From: 2-01-FULL-40-13 sp964433155
Lineage (GTDB): Bacteria > Patescibacteriota > Microgenomatia > UBA1406 > GWC2-37-13
Direction of reading: 5' to 3'
Assembly: GCA_964433155.1 (NCBI GenBank)
Contig: CAYSQE010000009.1
Location: forward strand, 1 to 51,726
Length of the DNA stretch: 51,726 bases
Position numbers and translations under genes: made by a program
Notes under the pieces: model-generated
The model's input: the letters and a program-made list of their open reading frames with translations, nothing else
The model's database searches: none
What the model was told of the DNA's origin: nothing
Shown here: piece by piece, positions 23,840 through 31,856 of the stretch
Position numbering within the stretch: position 1 is the first letter of the stretch
Layout of the letters: each line of letters opens with the position of its first letter

Positions 23840-25938
23840 TTTAGTTCTTTAATTTTGTCTCTAATTTTAATAGCTAGCTCAAAATTCAGATCTTCTGCTT
23901 GACTTTTCATTTCTTTCTCCAATCGCTTTACTGTTCTTTTGCGATCATATGGAGTAAGTGAGTCGGTTTTGATCTCGTCTAAAAATTTATCGCTATATTG
24001 CGTCGACGGCCTGTCTAGAAACAAAAATGCCTCTTGGTTTTCAATAATTTTTTCTCTTAAGGGTTTGTACACAGTGTGCGCAGTTATTCTGTGCCTTACG
24101 TTGTATTCGATCTGATATTTTCTTCTTCTTTCGATCTCTTCTATGGCTTGTTTCATTGAGCCGGTTGTCAAATCAGCATAAAGGATCACCTCTCCAGTCA
24201 CATTTCTTGCAGCTCTTCCCATGGTCTGGATCAGAGACGTTTTGGATCTAAGAAATCCTTCCTTATCCGCATCAAGGATAGCAACAAGGGCAACCTCAGG
24301 CAGATCGAGTCCTTCGCGCAAAAGATTGACGCCAATTAATACGTCGAATTCATTTTTGCGTAAATTATCTAAGATGTCAGAGCGTTCCAAAGTTTGAATG
24401 TCAGAATGTAGATAGGATGCTCTGATTTTGCGTTCCTTTAAATATTCCGAGAGATCCTCGGCAATTTTCTTGGTCAGAGTGGTGACCAATATTTTTTCAC
24501 CCTTTTTAACGCGCTTTTCAGCTTCTTGAATAAGGTCGGTGACCTCAGTTTTTGCAGGCCTCAGCGTAATTTTTGGATCAACAATTCCGGTTGGTCTTAC
24601 TAATTGTTCAACAATCCCATTATATTTCTGTAGTTTTTTACGACTTTTCGTGCGATCGTCTGAAAAGTCGTAAAGATTACTAATACTATTTTTTGCAATA
24701 TTAATTTCCCAGTCATTGGGAGTAGCAGATACATAAATAAAATGAGGCGCTAGCGGGTAAAACTCATCGAATTTCATCGGTCGATTATCAAACGCGGCTC
24801 TAAGTCTAAATCCAAAATCAACAAGCATTTTTTTTCTTGAATTGTCACCGTTATACATACCTCTAAGCTGTGGTATTGTCATGTGTGATTCGTCGATAAA
24901 TACAAGGAATTTATCGCCGTATAACTGCGTAAAATAGTTTAGAAGTGCATAAGGAGGATCTCCAGGCCTCCTTCCATCAAAGTAGCGAGAGTAGTTCTCG
25001 ATACCATTGACATAACCCACCTCTTTAATCATCTCAAGGTCATAGTTGACACGCCGGATAAGGCGTTCTGCTTCTGCTATTTTTCCCTGATTTTTAAGAT
25101 CAGATGATTCTTTAACCAAATCACTACGAATCTGTTGTTCGGCTGATTTAAATATCTCTGGATCCATTAGGTAATGCTTAGCGGGATAAACTACCAAATT
25201 TTTGATTTTAAATTTCAAACCTTGCCTGCCGGCAGGCAGGTTTTTAATTTCTTGTCCTGTCATCGGATCAAATTTGGTTATCTGCGAAATCAGAGAATTC
25301 TCAGAAATAAGGCGATAGCCATAGTCTTCATACGCAGGATAAATGTCCATATAATTTCCTCTTAGCCTAAAAGTTCCACGCTTAAATTCAAATTCTGAGC
25401 GTTCATAAAGAAGCTCGACTAATCTGTGAGAGATCTTATTCCAATCTGCATCGTCACCCACTCTGATTTCAGCAATGAATTTACCGTATTCAACCGGCGA
25501 GCCGATATTATAAATGCAGGAAACAGAAGCAACCACAATCACATCATCTCTGGTTAAGATATTGGTTGTGGCTTGAAGACGTAATTTGTCAATGAGTTCG
25601 TTTATTTCAGCTTCTTTTTCAATATAAGTGTCGGTTGTTGGAATGTATGCCTCAGGCTGATAAAAATCATAGTAAGAAACAAAGTATGAAACCGCATTGG
25701 AGGGAAAAAATTCTCGCATCTCCTGATAAAGTTGCCCTGCCAGTGTTTTGTTGTGAGAGATTATCAAGGCGGGCATATTGAGTTTCTGAATGACATTGGC
25801 CATCGTAAAGGTCTTTCCGGAGCCAGTCACACCAAGTAAAACCTGATTTTTTAGGTTGTTTTGAAGTCCTTTCACAAGCTTTTCAATAGCTTGTGGTTGA
25901 TCTCCAGTTGGTTTAAATGAGGATGTTAGATGAAACAT
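23836..25938 (-). CDS. uvrB: UvrB excinuclease helicase-like subunit
   Basis: The central subunit that verifies damage and recruits UvrC. It has 700 aa with Walker A LGVTGSGKTFTMANVI, the beta-hairpin region (YYDFYQPEAYIPTTDTYIEKEA), DESHMTIPQLRGMYNGD, helicase motifs V/VI (REGLDLPEVALVAILDADKEG; QTMGRAARN) and a C-terminal UVR motif. Residues about 233-246 (LPAGRQGLKFKIKN) are an in-frame insertion relative to the conserved FDPxTG...YPxxHY region. They are encoded by a palindromic repeat plus an AT-rich repeat, apparently tolerated in a surface loop. It is the first gene of uvrBA. DedA lies 40 bp upstream. Confidence 0.97.
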   Translation of the reverse strand: MFHLTSSFKPTGDQPQAIEKLVKGLQNNLKNQVLLGVTGSGKTFTMANVIQKLNMPALIISHNKTLAGQLYQEMREFFPSNAVSYFVSYYDFYQPEAYIPTTDTYIEKEAEINELIDKLRLQATTNILTRDDVIVVASVSCIYNIGSPVEYGKFIAEIRVGDDADWNKISHRLVELLYERSEFEFKRGTFRLRGNYMDIYPAYEDYGYRLISENSLISQITKFDPMTGQEIKNLPAGRQGLKFKIKNLVVYPAKHYLMDPEIFKSAEQQIRSDLVKESSDLKNQGKIAEAERLIRRVNYDLEMIKEVGYVNGIENYSRYFDGRRPGDPPYALLNYFTQLYGDKFLVFIDESHMTIPQLRGMYNGDNSRKKMLVDFGFRLRAAFDNRPMKFDEFYPLAPHFIYVSATPNDWEINIAKNSISNLYDFSDDRTKSRKKLQKYNGIVEQLVRPTGIVDPKITLRPAKTEVTDLIQEAEKRVKKGEKILVTTLTKKIAEDLSEYLKERKIRASYLHSDIQTLERSDILDNLRKNEFDVLIGVNLLREGLDLPEVALVAILDADKEGFLRSKTSLIQTMGRAARNVTGEVILYADLTTGSMKQAIEEIERRRKYQIEYNVRHRITAHTVYKPLREKIIENQEAFLFLDRPSTQYSDKFLDEIKTDSLTPYDRKRTVKRLEKEMKSQAEDLNFELAIKIRDKIKELK
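25225..25240. repeat. LPAGRQ-type palindromic repeat in uvrB
   Basis: CCTGCCGGCAGGCAGG, identical to the copy in uvrC. It is in frame and flanked by AT-rich repeat sequence (TTTGATTTTAAATTTC). Confidence 0.85.
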
Positions 25939-25978
25939 GTCAACCTTTCATTTTAGCAGCTTTTAAATCAAAAGTCAC

Positions 25979-26614
25979 TTATTTCCTGCTGAACGGTTTT
26001 AGGAGTAACGAAAGAAGCTGTTTGCGATGAGACGGACTTTTCAAGATATGGATTGCTGTTGGTGCTACCGAAATGATTATAATACCTGCTACAATTGGTA
26101 AAAGATATTTGTCGACATCAGGGATGAGATTTCCTAAGTAATAACCAGAGAGGGTAATGCCTATTCCCCAAAGTAATCCTCCAAAAATGTTATAACTAAG
26201 AAAAGTTTTATAATCCATGTTTCCAACTCCTGCAACAATTGGTGCAAAGGTACGAATCATTGGCATAAAGCGGGCAATGACAATGGTTTTTTTACCGTGT
26301 TTTTCGTAAAACTTCTCGGCTTTTAGCAAATTATCTTTATGAAATAACAATGAATCTTTGCGATGGAATAGTCTTCTACCAACCTTATGGCCAAAAGCAT
26401 AGCCTACGCTGTCACCCAAGACTGCACCAATAAAACATAAGAAGGCCAAGATTTTAATGTCAAATATCCCTTGTGAAGCAAGAAATCCAGCTGTGAAAAG
26501 AAGGCTATCTCCGGGAAGAAAAAAACCAATCAAAAGCCCAGATTCAGCAAATACGATCGCAAATATTCCCAGGTAGCCAATCGTTGGCAGTATCTCTAAT
26601 AAATTAAGCTGCAT
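25979..26614 (-). CDS. DedA/SNARE-associated family membrane protein
   Basis: A 211-aa protein with about five to six hydrophobic segments and the VTT/DedA core: ESGLLIGFFLPGDSLLFTAG (about 25-44), AVLGDSVGYAFGHKVGRR, then ARFMPMIRTFAPIVAGVGNM with the conserved Arg residues, and GGLLWGIGITLSGYYLG. The family includes lipid-carrier and phospholipid scramblase or flippase-like proteins that support membrane homeostasis. The exact substrate here is unknown. It lies upstream of uvrB on the same strand. Confidence 0.9.
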   Translation of the reverse strand: MQLNLLEILPTIGYLGIFAIVFAESGLLIGFFLPGDSLLFTAGFLASQGIFDIKILAFLCFIGAVLGDSVGYAFGHKVGRRLFHRKDSLLFHKDNLLKAEKFYEKHGKKTIVIARFMPMIRTFAPIVAGVGNMDYKTFLSYNIFGGLLWGIGITLSGYYLGNLIPDVDKYLLPIVAGIIIISVAPTAIHILKSPSHRKQLLSLLLKPFSRK

Positions 26615-26828
26615 TTGCCAATTATATCTAGATTACTTGATAAAAATCAATCTTACTTAAATTTGTTTCCGTGTCTCTTCAGGAGAATATTTTCTTACAA
26701 TGGAGACTTACTACAAGTTTTATTTTCGCCAAATTCTTGTTGGATCCAATAGTGCTTGTCCCATTTCTCTTAATACATTGAGGCAGCGCGTCACTTCCTA
26801 GGAGATAAAAAAGTAATCGTAACTAATT

Positions 26829-27218
26829 ATGGTAAACTTTGACACTGGAATAATTAGGAGAATTATGGGTAAAACAGAAGAAGGTGATTTTTTTCGACAA
26901 CAAGATCTTCTAGAGTCTGACGATTGTGTCACGATACATCTCCCAAACATTCCTGACGGTTCACTACAGCTAAGGTCATTTCTAAAAGCACCAGTTGCTC
27001 ACTGGGAAGGAGCTCCTCGCTATTCAGCATCCTGTAGAACGCATAACAAAACTCTCGTTGATTCAAATATAGCTCGACTATTCCAGGATGTTCTAGGTGA
27101 AGCTGTACTACATATTATCTCGTCTCAGGACGTGGGGATAGAGTGTAAAGTTCTTATCACCGAATATCATCCAAGATCGTTCAGTCCACCTCTGGGTGGA
27201 TGGCAAGATGGACATTGA
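26829..27218 (+). CDS. Hypothetical protein, 129 aa
   Basis: A plus-strand ORF alone among minus-strand genes, in the spacer between DedA and the tRNA cluster. It has no signal peptide or TM segment. I recognise no domain. The composition is ordinary, with several acidic clusters and a Pro/Gly-rich tail (RSFSPPLGGWQDGH). The 214 bp before it (26615-26828) hold nothing I can identify, and no clear promoter is visible. It is a real but unknown gene or a chance ORF; I lean slightly to real. Confidence 0.4.
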   Translation: MVNFDTGIIRRIMGKTEEGDFFRQQDLLESDDCVTIHLPNIPDGSLQLRSFLKAPVAHWEGAPRYSASCRTHNKTLVDSNIARLFQDVLGEAVLHIISSQDVGIECKVLITEYHPRSFSPPLGGWQDGH

Positions 27219-27254
27219 TACTTTTGATTATCAGTCAGTTGCTTTCCTTTTTGG

Positions 27255-27326
27255 TGAGCCCAGACAGAATCGAACTGTCATCTGATCCTTAGAAGGGATC
27301 CATTCTATCCGTTGAACTATGGGCTC
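27255..27326 (-). tRNA. tRNA-Arg(TCT)
   Basis: The acceptor GAGCCCA pairs with TGGGCTC. The anticodon stem GATCC/GGATC encloses CTTCTAA, anticodon TCT. The T arm is GACAG-TTCGATT-CTGTC and the discriminator is A. It is the last gene of the minus-strand tRNA cluster. Confidence 0.94.
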
Positions 27327-27352
27327 TAGCCTTTCTTTAATTATATCATCTG

Positions 27353-27530
27353 AGCCTGAGAGGAGATTCGGACTCCTGACCTGCTGTTTATCCAACTTCG
27401 CTTTTGAGCCCATCCGGAGAATCGAACTCCAATCTACGGTTTACAAAACCGCTGCTCTGCCATTGAGCTAGATGGGCAGAAGCTTCGTTGGACAGGCAAA
27501 ACAGCTGCTCCACCGCTGAGCTACCCAGGC
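27353..27530 (-). tRNA. Split tRNA gene interrupted in its anticodon loop by a nested tRNA-Thr
   Basis: The 5' half (27530 down to about 27497) has acceptor GCCTGGG, a D arm GCTC-AGCGGTG-GAGC, and GCTGT opening an anticodon stem. The 3' half (about 27390 down to 27353) has the partner ACAGC, variable loop AGGTC, T arm AGGAG-TCCGAAT-CTCCT, acceptor CTCAGGC and discriminator T. The acceptor strands pair 7/7 (one G-U) and the anticodon stem pairs 5/5 (7/7 with flanking bases). Between them lie about 106 bases holding a complete tRNA-Thr. Joining after TTTG and before TAA gives loop TTTGTAA (Thr TGT). Other junctions give Ile GAT or Ala TGC, so identity is undecided. It may be a spliced gene, a pseudogene or a recombination product. 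Confidence 0.7.
27407..27477 (-). tRNA. tRNA-Thr(TGT), nested
   Basis: A complete 71-nt tRNA. The acceptor GCCCATC pairs with GATGGGC. The D arm is GCTC-AATGGCA-GAGC. The anticodon stem GCGGT/ACCGT encloses TTTGTAA, anticodon TGT. The T arm is TGGAG-TTCGATT-CTCCG and the discriminator is T. It is flanked by TCCAAC (27492-27487) and GTTGGA (27396-27391), which can pair around it. Confidence 0.94.
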
Positions 27531-27536
27531 GAACTG

Positions 27537-27621
27537 TGCCGAGGGAGGGACTCGGACCCTCAAGGTTTATGCAACCACAGGATTTTAAGTCCTGCGCGTA
27601 TACCAGTTCCGCCACCCCGGC
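27537..27621 (-). tRNA. tRNA-Leu(TAA)
   Basis: The acceptor GCCGGGG pairs with CCTCGGC (one G-U). The anticodon stem CAGGA/TCCTG encloses CTTAAAA, anticodon TAA. A long variable arm (GGTTGCATAAACC) follows. The T loop is TCCGAGT, with the same unusual C at position 55 as the split tRNA. The discriminator is A. It lies six bases upstream of the split tRNA. Confidence 0.94.
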
Positions 27622-27625
27622 TTTA

Positions 27626-27697
27626 CCCGCCCAAAAACGCTCTTCAAGACCACGAACAAATAGTGAAGAGTTAAGTCTTGAAGTAAGTTTAGGCGGG
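27626..27697. repeat. Nested inverted repeat between ruvB and the tRNA cluster
   Basis: Outer arms CCCGCC (27626-27631) and GGCGGG (27692-27697) enclose CTTCAAGAC (27642-27650) and its exact complement GTCTTGAAG (27675-27683). In the transcript this would fold into a long hairpin just before tRNA-Leu. It could be a processing signal, an attenuator or a dispersed palindrome. Confidence 0.55.
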
Positions 27698-27720
27698 CTG
27701 ACTAATTTATCTATAGTATA

Positions 27721-28713
27721 TCAAACCAACCTTTGTTGTTCTTGAGGAGTTTTTATACCTAGATGTTGGAGTCCTTTTGCAGTAACGACCCTACCCCTTG
27801 GTGTGCGTTTGATGAACCCTATTTGCATAAGATAAGGTTCGATAAACTCTTCGATGGTTTGGCGGTCTTCTGACATAGAAAGTGCAATCGTATCCAGTCC
27901 AACCGCGCTATTCTGAAATTTATTTATTAAAAGATTTAAATATTTTTTGTCGACAGGCGTCAAGCCCAAACTGTCTATCTCTAATAACGTAAAAAGCTTT
28001 TCCAACATTGACTCGTCAATTATCTTATGCTTATCAACCTCAAACATATCCCGAGCTCTTTTTAATATCCGATTTGCCACGCGCGGGGTTCTCCTTGATC
28101 GAGTTGCGAGTTCTTTAGCCGCTTTAGAAGTTATGGGAATCTTAAGAATTTTGCTCGACCTTTGAACGATTAAAGATATTTCATCGGTATTATAAAAATC
28201 AATTCTCAATACAAGCCCAAACCTATCCCGAAGTGGAGCCGATAATAAAGCCAATTTTGTAGTCGCTCCAACGATCGTGATTTTTGGCACTGTAAGTCTA
28301 ACAGTCCGTGCAGCTGGGCCTTTTCCAATTATAAGATCAAGCGAAAAGTCTTCCATCACAGGATACAGCATCTCCTCCACGGGTTTGGGTAGGCGATGAA
28401 TTTCATCGATAAATAAAACGTCGTTATCTTTAAGATTGGTCAGAACCGCAGCCAGATCTCCTGTCTTTGTAATAGCGGCGCCTGAGGTAATCTTAAGTTC
28501 ACCGCTCAACTCGTTAGCTATGATATAAGCAAGCGTAGTTTTGCCAATTCCGGGCGGTCCATAAAGTATGATATGTTCAGAAGAATATCCTCTTTTTTTG
28601 ACCGCGTCAATAAAAAGCCGAAGCGTTTTTACGATATTTTTATGGCCAATATATTCACTCAATTTTTGAGGTCGCAAATTTGTCTCGTTAATTTTTGATT
28701 TTTGATTTGTCAT
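27721..28713 (-). CDS. ruvB: Holliday junction branch migration helicase RuvB
   Basis: The AAA+ motor that with RuvA drives branch migration of Holliday junctions. It has 330 aa: Walker A GPPGIGKTTLAYIIANEL, Walker B DNDVLFIDEIHRLPKPVEE, sensor region TIVGATTKLALLSAPLRDRFG, and a C-terminal winged helix ending TPRGRVVTAKG. The N-terminal residues (TNQKSKIN) come from an AT-rich repeat. The ATG overlaps the ruvA stop (ATGA 28710-28713). No ruvC is present in this window. Confidence 0.96.
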   Translation of the reverse strand: MTNQKSKINETNLRPQKLSEYIGHKNIVKTLRLFIDAVKKRGYSSEHIILYGPPGIGKTTLAYIIANELSGELKITSGAAITKTGDLAAVLTNLKDNDVLFIDEIHRLPKPVEEMLYPVMEDFSLDLIIGKGPAARTVRLTVPKITIVGATTKLALLSAPLRDRFGLVLRIDFYNTDEISLIVQRSSKILKIPITSKAAKELATRSRRTPRVANRILKRARDMFEVDKHKIIDESMLEKLFTLLEIDSLGLTPVDKKYLNLLINKFQNSAVGLDTIALSMSEDRQTIEEFIEPYLMQIGFIKRTPRGRVVTAKGLQHLGIKTPQEQQRLV

Positions 28714-29333
28714 TTTGATCTTTGTCCCGAGTACTCGGGATTGACTTTTGAATTTTTATTAGGCTTCGTTGCAAGTTTAATACCCTTCTTTATTTTTTCT
28801 TCTAAAGATAGATCTTTGGGGAGCTGAACTAAAATCTTCTTAGCCTCAACAGACTTAAATCCTAGAGATACTAGTGCGTCAACGACAGTTTTTTCATCTT
28901 CGGTCAAAAACATTTTTTCCAGTTTAAACTCACTCTCAAGCTTTTGTGAAAGCTCTAATATGATCTTCATTGCGGTCTTTTTTCCTAACCCGGGTATTTT
29001 TGAGAAATAATCAGTGTTATTTTCCTTAACAGCCGAAGTAATATCGTCTATCTTAGAAAACGAGATCACAGAAAAAGCTGTTTTAGGACCAACTCCTGGC
29101 ACGCCAAGAAGCATTTTAAAAAATTCATATTCCTTTTTGGTTTGAAAACCAAAGAGAACTAATGCGTCATCTCTAACTTGCAGATATGTATAAATTTCAA
29201 TTGGAAATGGTAACTTCTCTTTACCTATCAAAGATGGTATAATATATATCTGATAAGAAACACCACTTGGCGTTTCCACTAGGCCAATGTTCCCATCTAG
29301 CTCAACTAATTTACCCTTAATTTTCCCTATCAT
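28710..29333 (-). CDS. ruvA: Holliday junction DNA-binding protein RuvA
   Basis: Binds four-way junctions and loads RuvB. It has 207 aa: an N-terminal OB domain (MIGKIKGKLVELDGN...), two HhH motifs (LLGVPGVGPKTAFSVIS; FSKIPGLGKKTAMKII) and a C-terminal domain III (EKTVVDALVSLGFKSVEAKKIL). The last ten residues (NPEYSGQRSK) are encoded by a 16-bp perfect palindrome, TCCCGAGTACTCGGGA (28725-28740), so the tail seems repeat-derived. It is 9 bp from topA upstream and coupled to ruvB. Confidence 0.95.
   Translation of the reverse strand: MIGKIKGKLVELDGNIGLVETPSGVSYQIYIIPSLIGKEKLPFPIEIYTYLQVRDDALVLFGFQTKKEYEFFKMLLGVPGVGPKTAFSVISFSKIDDITSAVKENNTDYFSKIPGLGKKTAMKIILELSQKLESEFKLEKMFLTEDEKTVVDALVSLGFKSVEAKKILVQLPKDLSLEEKIKKGIKLATKPNKNSKVNPEYSGQRSK
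28725..28740. repeat. Palindrome TCCCGAGTACTCGGGA in the ruvA tail
   Basis: A 16-bp perfect palindrome in frame at the ruvA C-terminus, close to the ruvB start. Related palindromes lie in asnB (47725-47742) and, imperfectly, in pyrG (5617-5630). Confidence 0.8.
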
Positions 29334-29342
29334 TTTGACATC

Positions 29343-31376
29343 TCAACTTTTAACCTCAGCCCATTTCCAAGCTGAATACTTGCATTTTGGATAATTTTCA
29401 CAGCCATAAAAACGTTTTCTTGTTTTCGTAAAGCGTATCACAATTCTGCCATTGTCAAGTGGACAAAACTTATTTGCCACAAACCTCAAAAAAGGCTTGG
29501 TAAATTTACAATCAGGATATCTACTACAGGCCATAAATTTCCCGAATCTTGAGTATCTGACCACCAGATCAGATCCACACGTTGGACACTTCTCCTCTAC
29601 TTTCTCCTCAACGTCGATTAATGTAGTATCAACTTTCTTTAGCCTTAATTCTTTTTGGAAAGGATAATTAAACTCACTCAATATTTTAATAATATCTATC
29701 TTTCCCTCAGCAATCTCGTCTAACTGCTGCTCCATGTGCGCGGTAAAATCGAGGTTAAAAAGCTGAGGAAATGCAGCCGACAGATAGTCAGAAATGGCTT
29801 CACCTAGCTTTGTTGGTACAAAATATCTCATCTCCTTCTCTACATAGTTTTTGTCTTGTATTAGAGAAATTATTGGCGCATATGTAGAGGGTCTACCTAT
29901 ACCCTTTTCCTCGAGAGTCTTGATAAGTAAAGCTTCATTATAGCGTGGGGGCGGTTTTGTCTGATTGAGAACGGGTTCTATAGATCTAAGATCAAGTTCC
30001 TGATTCGCTTTAACTTTTGGTTTATTCTGATTTTTTGTCACAAACTCCGGATTTAATACCTTAAAAAATCCGTCAAACACAACCTGCTGAAGCTCTGATT
30101 CAAATAGGTATCGCTTGTCACCTAGAATCGTTATGGTGAAATGTTTGATCGTGGCTTCTTTCATCTGGGTAGCCACGGCACGTTTAAAAATTGCCGAATA
30201 CAGCTTTTTATGATTTATTGTAATTTTCTTATCGTCAGATTTCTCGACTGCATCTGCATTAAGTTTGCTTGGACGAATGGCTTCATGAGCCTCCTGTGCC
30301 ATTTTTGATCTAGTTTTATAGCCTCTTGGTTTCTCCAGCACATACTCTTTACCAAATTCTTTTTCGATATAATCTTTAGCCCTAAAAACAAACTGTGTCG
30401 ACATATTAAACGAATCTGTTCTGTGGTAGGTAATTAACCCTCGTTCATACAGATCCTGAGCCAACTTCATTGTCATCTTTGAGGAAAATCCGAATTTATA
30501 AAAAGCATCTTGGGAAAGAAGAGAGGTCGTATAAGGCGGAGGCGGAAATCTATTTTGTATATCTTCTTTTATTTCAGAAACTTTATATTTATCTGTCAGG
30601 AGGTCCTTTTTGATCATCTCAACATTTTGAGCATTAATAGTTGTTTTTGTATACTGATAATCTCCTGCAAAAAGGTTTAGGCTAATTTTTTGTTCATACT
30701 CAATGCCATCTTTACTTACTAGTTTTGCCTTAATATCATCAAATAAAGCATAAATTTGAAAATAATCTTCTTGCGTAAACTTTCTTATCTCCTTTTCTCT
30801 TTCAACTATGAGCCTTAGCGCAACTGTCTGAACTCTTCCTGCAGAAAGCCAATTTTTACCCATTTTTTTCCATAAAAGCGGTGAAAGCTCATAACCGACA
30901 ATTCTGTCTAGAATTCTTCGCGATTGTTGAGCCGAGACAAGAGAAAGGCGAAGATCCTCTGGGTGTTTGAGAGCCTCTTCTAAAGCCCTTGGCGTAATCT
31001 CATGAAATACTATTCGTCTTAAATGCGAACCGTTTTTCTTAATCATTGCAGTAGGCCACTTTTCATTAATAAAACCAAGTAGATAGGCGGCGTGGTAGCC
31101 TATTGACTCGCCCTCGCGATCAGGATCGGTTGCCAGTATAATCTCTTTGTTGTCCTTTGCGAGTTTTTTTAATACCGAGACCACCTTTCTTTTTGTCTGT
31201 ATTATTTCATAGGTTGGCCTAAATTCGTTTTTATAATCAATAGCTATCCTATTTTTAGGTAGATCTCTAATATGCCCCATCGTTGCAAAAACAAAGTAGT
31301 CATTCTTTTTGGCGATTTTTAATATCCTGTTGAATGTCCTGGCTTTGGTTGGTGATTCTACAATAATCAGTGCCAT
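29343..31376 (-). CDS. topA: DNA topoisomerase I (type IA)
   Basis: Relaxes negative supercoils. It has 677 aa: an N-terminal TOPRIM domain (ALIIVESPTKARTFNRIL; ATDPDREGESIGYHAA), the cleavage domain with the active-site Tyr in LITYHRTDS (usually YMRTDS), EAHEAIRPS, KTLEEKGIGRPSTYAPII, and two C-terminal four-Cys zinc ribbons (CPTCGSDLVVRYSRFGKFMA...; CPLDNGRIVIRF...CENYPKC). It is shorter than E. coli TopA because it has fewer C-terminal repeats. It lies 9 bp from atpC and from ruvA. Confidence 0.96.
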   Translation of the reverse strand: MALIIVESPTKARTFNRILKIAKKNDYFVFATMGHIRDLPKNRIAIDYKNEFRPTYEIIQTKRKVVSVLKKLAKDNKEIILATDPDREGESIGYHAAYLLGFINEKWPTAMIKKNGSHLRRIVFHEITPRALEEALKHPEDLRLSLVSAQQSRRILDRIVGYELSPLLWKKMGKNWLSAGRVQTVALRLIVEREKEIRKFTQEDYFQIYALFDDIKAKLVSKDGIEYEQKISLNLFAGDYQYTKTTINAQNVEMIKKDLLTDKYKVSEIKEDIQNRFPPPPYTTSLLSQDAFYKFGFSSKMTMKLAQDLYERGLITYHRTDSFNMSTQFVFRAKDYIEKEFGKEYVLEKPRGYKTRSKMAQEAHEAIRPSKLNADAVEKSDDKKITINHKKLYSAIFKRAVATQMKEATIKHFTITILGDKRYLFESELQQVVFDGFFKVLNPEFVTKNQNKPKVKANQELDLRSIEPVLNQTKPPPRYNEALLIKTLEEKGIGRPSTYAPIISLIQDKNYVEKEMRYFVPTKLGEAISDYLSAAFPQLFNLDFTAHMEQQLDEIAEGKIDIIKILSEFNYPFQKELRLKKVDTTLIDVEEKVEEKCPTCGSDLVVRYSRFGKFMACSRYPDCKFTKPFLRFVANKFCPLDNGRIVIRFTKTRKRFYGCENYPKCKYSAWKWAEVKS

Positions 31377-31385
31377 ACAAAGATA

Positions 31386-31826
31386 TTATACAGAAGACGC
31401 TTTCTGCTTTCTCCGCTTAAGAAGTTTTAAGTCTAAGGCTGAACGTCGAAGAAGTGACGCTGCTTCTTTTCGTTGTGACTCATCTTTTGTTTGAGTGATA
31501 ATTTTCTTGGCTTCATCTATTGCTTTTTGCGTCTGGCCAACATCTATCTCATCCTGCCCATAAGCGCGGGATACCAGTATATTGATCACTTCTCCATCAG
31601 TTTCAAGATATCCACCCCCAATTGCAAGATATTTATCTTGCCCTTCCGAAGCTTTACCTAAGGAGGGTTTAATTTTGACTATACCTTCGTTTAATAGTGA
31701 AAACAAACTAACATGATGAGGTAATATTGTGATCTCCCCGTCAGCTGCTGGAGCGGTAACAAATTCCACATCCTCTTCAAAAGCAATTTTTTGGGGAGTG
31801 ATTATTTTGAGGTGAAGCGTTGACAT
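31386..31826 (-). CDS. atpC: ATP synthase epsilon subunit
   Basis: The F1 central-stalk and regulatory subunit. It has 146 aa: an N-terminal beta sandwich (LHLKIITPQKIAFEEDVEFVTAPAADGEITILPHHVSL) and a two-helix C-terminal domain (EAKKIITQTKDESQRKEAASLLRRSALDLKLLKRR). It is the last gene of the atp set, ten bases before topA. Confidence 0.93.
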   Translation of the reverse strand: MSTLHLKIITPQKIAFEEDVEFVTAPAADGEITILPHHVSLFSLLNEGIVKIKPSLGKASEGQDKYLAIGGGYLETDGEVINILVSRAYGQDEIDVGQTQKAIDEAKKIITQTKDESQRKEAASLLRRSALDLKLLKRRKQKASSV

Positions 31827-31856
31827 AGAACAATAAATGAATATTTGTTTATTTAA

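Noticed and set aside
27353..27530. Group I intron in the split tRNA
   Set aside because: The insert is only about 106 nt and 71 of these are a complete tRNA. There is no room for a group I catalytic core.
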